A DNA stretch of 64,000 nt, from positions 372,001-436,000 of the forward strand of contig CAVUCE010000006.1 in assembly GCA_963739985.1 (NCBI GenBank), given 5' to 3'. Shown here one piece after another: positions 63,565 through 64,000 of the stretch. Origin of the DNA: CAVUCE01 sp963739985. GTDB taxonomy: Bacteria > Bacteroidota > Ignavibacteria > Ignavibacteriales > Ignavibacteriaceae. The notes beneath the pieces are model-generated. The model did not search any database and was not told where the DNA came from. It was given only the letters and a program-made list of their open reading frames with translations. A program made the translations under genes and the position numbers. Every line of letters starts with the position of its first letter. Within the stretch, counting starts at the first letter, position 1.

Positions 63565-64000
63565 ATGAGTGATATGGGGAAGTATAAAGTTTTATCAAAG
63601 GTAAATTTTCCTGAAGATATTAAAACTATTGAAGGTCAAGATCTCAAGGTACTTTGCGGAGATATTCGTCAATATTTGATTGATACTATTTCTGAAATTG
63701 GCGGACATTTCGGCGGCGGTTTAGGAACCGTTGAACTTACCGTGGCTCTTCATAAAGTTTTTAATACTCCGTATGATCAAATAGTTTGGGACACAGGCCA
63801 TCAAGCATATCCTCATAAAATTTTAACCGGAAGAAAAGAAGCACTTAAAAGAATTAGAAAATTAAACGGAATTAGCGGCTTCCTAAAAAGAAATGAAAGT
63901 GAATATGATTCTTTCGGAGCCGGACATGCTTCTACTTCAATCTCTGCTGCTCTGGGAATGGCTGCTGCACGCGATTTGAAAAAAGAAAACCGTAAAGTTG
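63565..64000 (+). CDS. dxs: 1-deoxy-D-xylulose-5-phosphate synthase, N-terminal part
   Basis: Condenses pyruvate and glyceraldehyde-3-phosphate with thiamine diphosphate to DXP, feeding isoprenoid (MEP) and pyridoxal synthesis. The gene starts at ATG 63565 after a GGAG site and runs off the window; about 145 residues are visible. Diagnostic segments are 'GGHFGGGLGTVELTVALHKVF', 'IVWDTGHQAYPHKILTGR' and 'FGAGHASTSISAALGMA' (each 21 residues or fewer). It follows xseB by 20 bases. Confidence 0.95.
   Translation, partial: MSDMGKYKVLSKVNFPEDIKTIEGQDLKVLCGDIRQYLIDTISEIGGHFGGGLGTVELTVALHKVFNTPYDQIVWDTGHQAYPHKILTGRKEALKRIRKLNGISGFLKRNESEYDSFGAGHASTSISAALGMAAARDLKKENRKV

Noticed and set aside
1..64000. 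tRNA, rRNA, prophage, plasmid origin, insertion-sequence transposase or restriction nuclease genes
   Set aside because: None could be recognised in either strand; the only mobile-element-like sequences are the short non-coding inverted repeats.

Overview
The window comes from an AT-rich bacterial chromosome, most likely of the Ignavibacteriota (class Ignavibacteria, the Melioribacter/Ignavibacterium type of the Bacteroidota-Chlorobi group). Three things point there. Several secreted proteins end in a type IX secretion (T9SS) sorting domain that opens with a near-invariant NYPNPFNP motif. There are PorV/PorQ-like and TonB-dependent outer-membrane proteins. There is also a Gram-negative LPS (Kdo/Lpt) gene set. 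This is inferred from protein families; no rRNA or tRNA gene was seen.

Layout. 1-1.6 kb: end of a phosphate transporter operon (permease C-terminus, pstB, a frame-broken phoU). 1.6-7.1 kb, minus strand: TetR regulator, YtxH-like protein, and a PIG-L deacetylase / 44-residue membrane peptide / sodium-solute symporter unit. 7.3-12.7 kb: kdsA, an unknown gene, kdsD, lptC, lptA-like and lptB, which make Kdo and export LPS. 12.8-18.6 kb: a C25-type T9SS protease, then DUF502, an esterase and MscS on the minus strand, then a CPBP membrane protein and pdxJ. 18.6-26.8 kb: a sialidase-like T9SS protein, a satD/DUF3307 pair behind an array of three palindromes with exact 28-bp spacing, a TIGR02757 protein, a MITE-like inverted repeat, an OPT transporter, an outer-membrane-like protein and an M29 aminopeptidase. 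27.2-41.5 kb: a co-directional surface cluster of TonB receptor, FN3 protein, PorV/PorQ-like barrel, IPT/TIG lipoprotein, a frame-broken T9SS protein and two tandem GHL10-type hydrolases. 41.5-49.1 kb: repeat elements, a decayed gene remnant and a very large, visibly more GC-rich T9SS repeat protein (twelve 49-residue propeller-like units, a cadherin-like domain, eight ~133-140-residue units) whose first half is broken by a stop and several frameshifts; an OmpA-family protein follows. 50.5-56.2 kb: def-fmt, then cystathionine beta-synthase, cystathionine gamma-lyase/synthase and a third Cys/Met PLP enzyme. 56.4-64 kb: an unknown exported protein, a double-GNAT protein, a second TonB receptor, an orphan DNA methyltransferase, a four-helix-bundle protein, xseA, xseB and the 5' part of dxs.

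Two themes dominate: making and maintaining the outer membrane (LPS, TonB receptors, PorV, OmpA), and T9SS-secreted surface enzymes and adhesins. The least explained items are the 28-bp-periodic palindrome array before satD, the small peptide translationally coupled to the symporter, and the indel-rich, compositionally distinct repeat gene at 42-46 kb. The simple frame breaks (phoU, the 35-kb T9SS gene, the 42.4-kb remnant, 45.69 kb) are each repaired by removing one base, so sequence error must be excluded before they are called biological.
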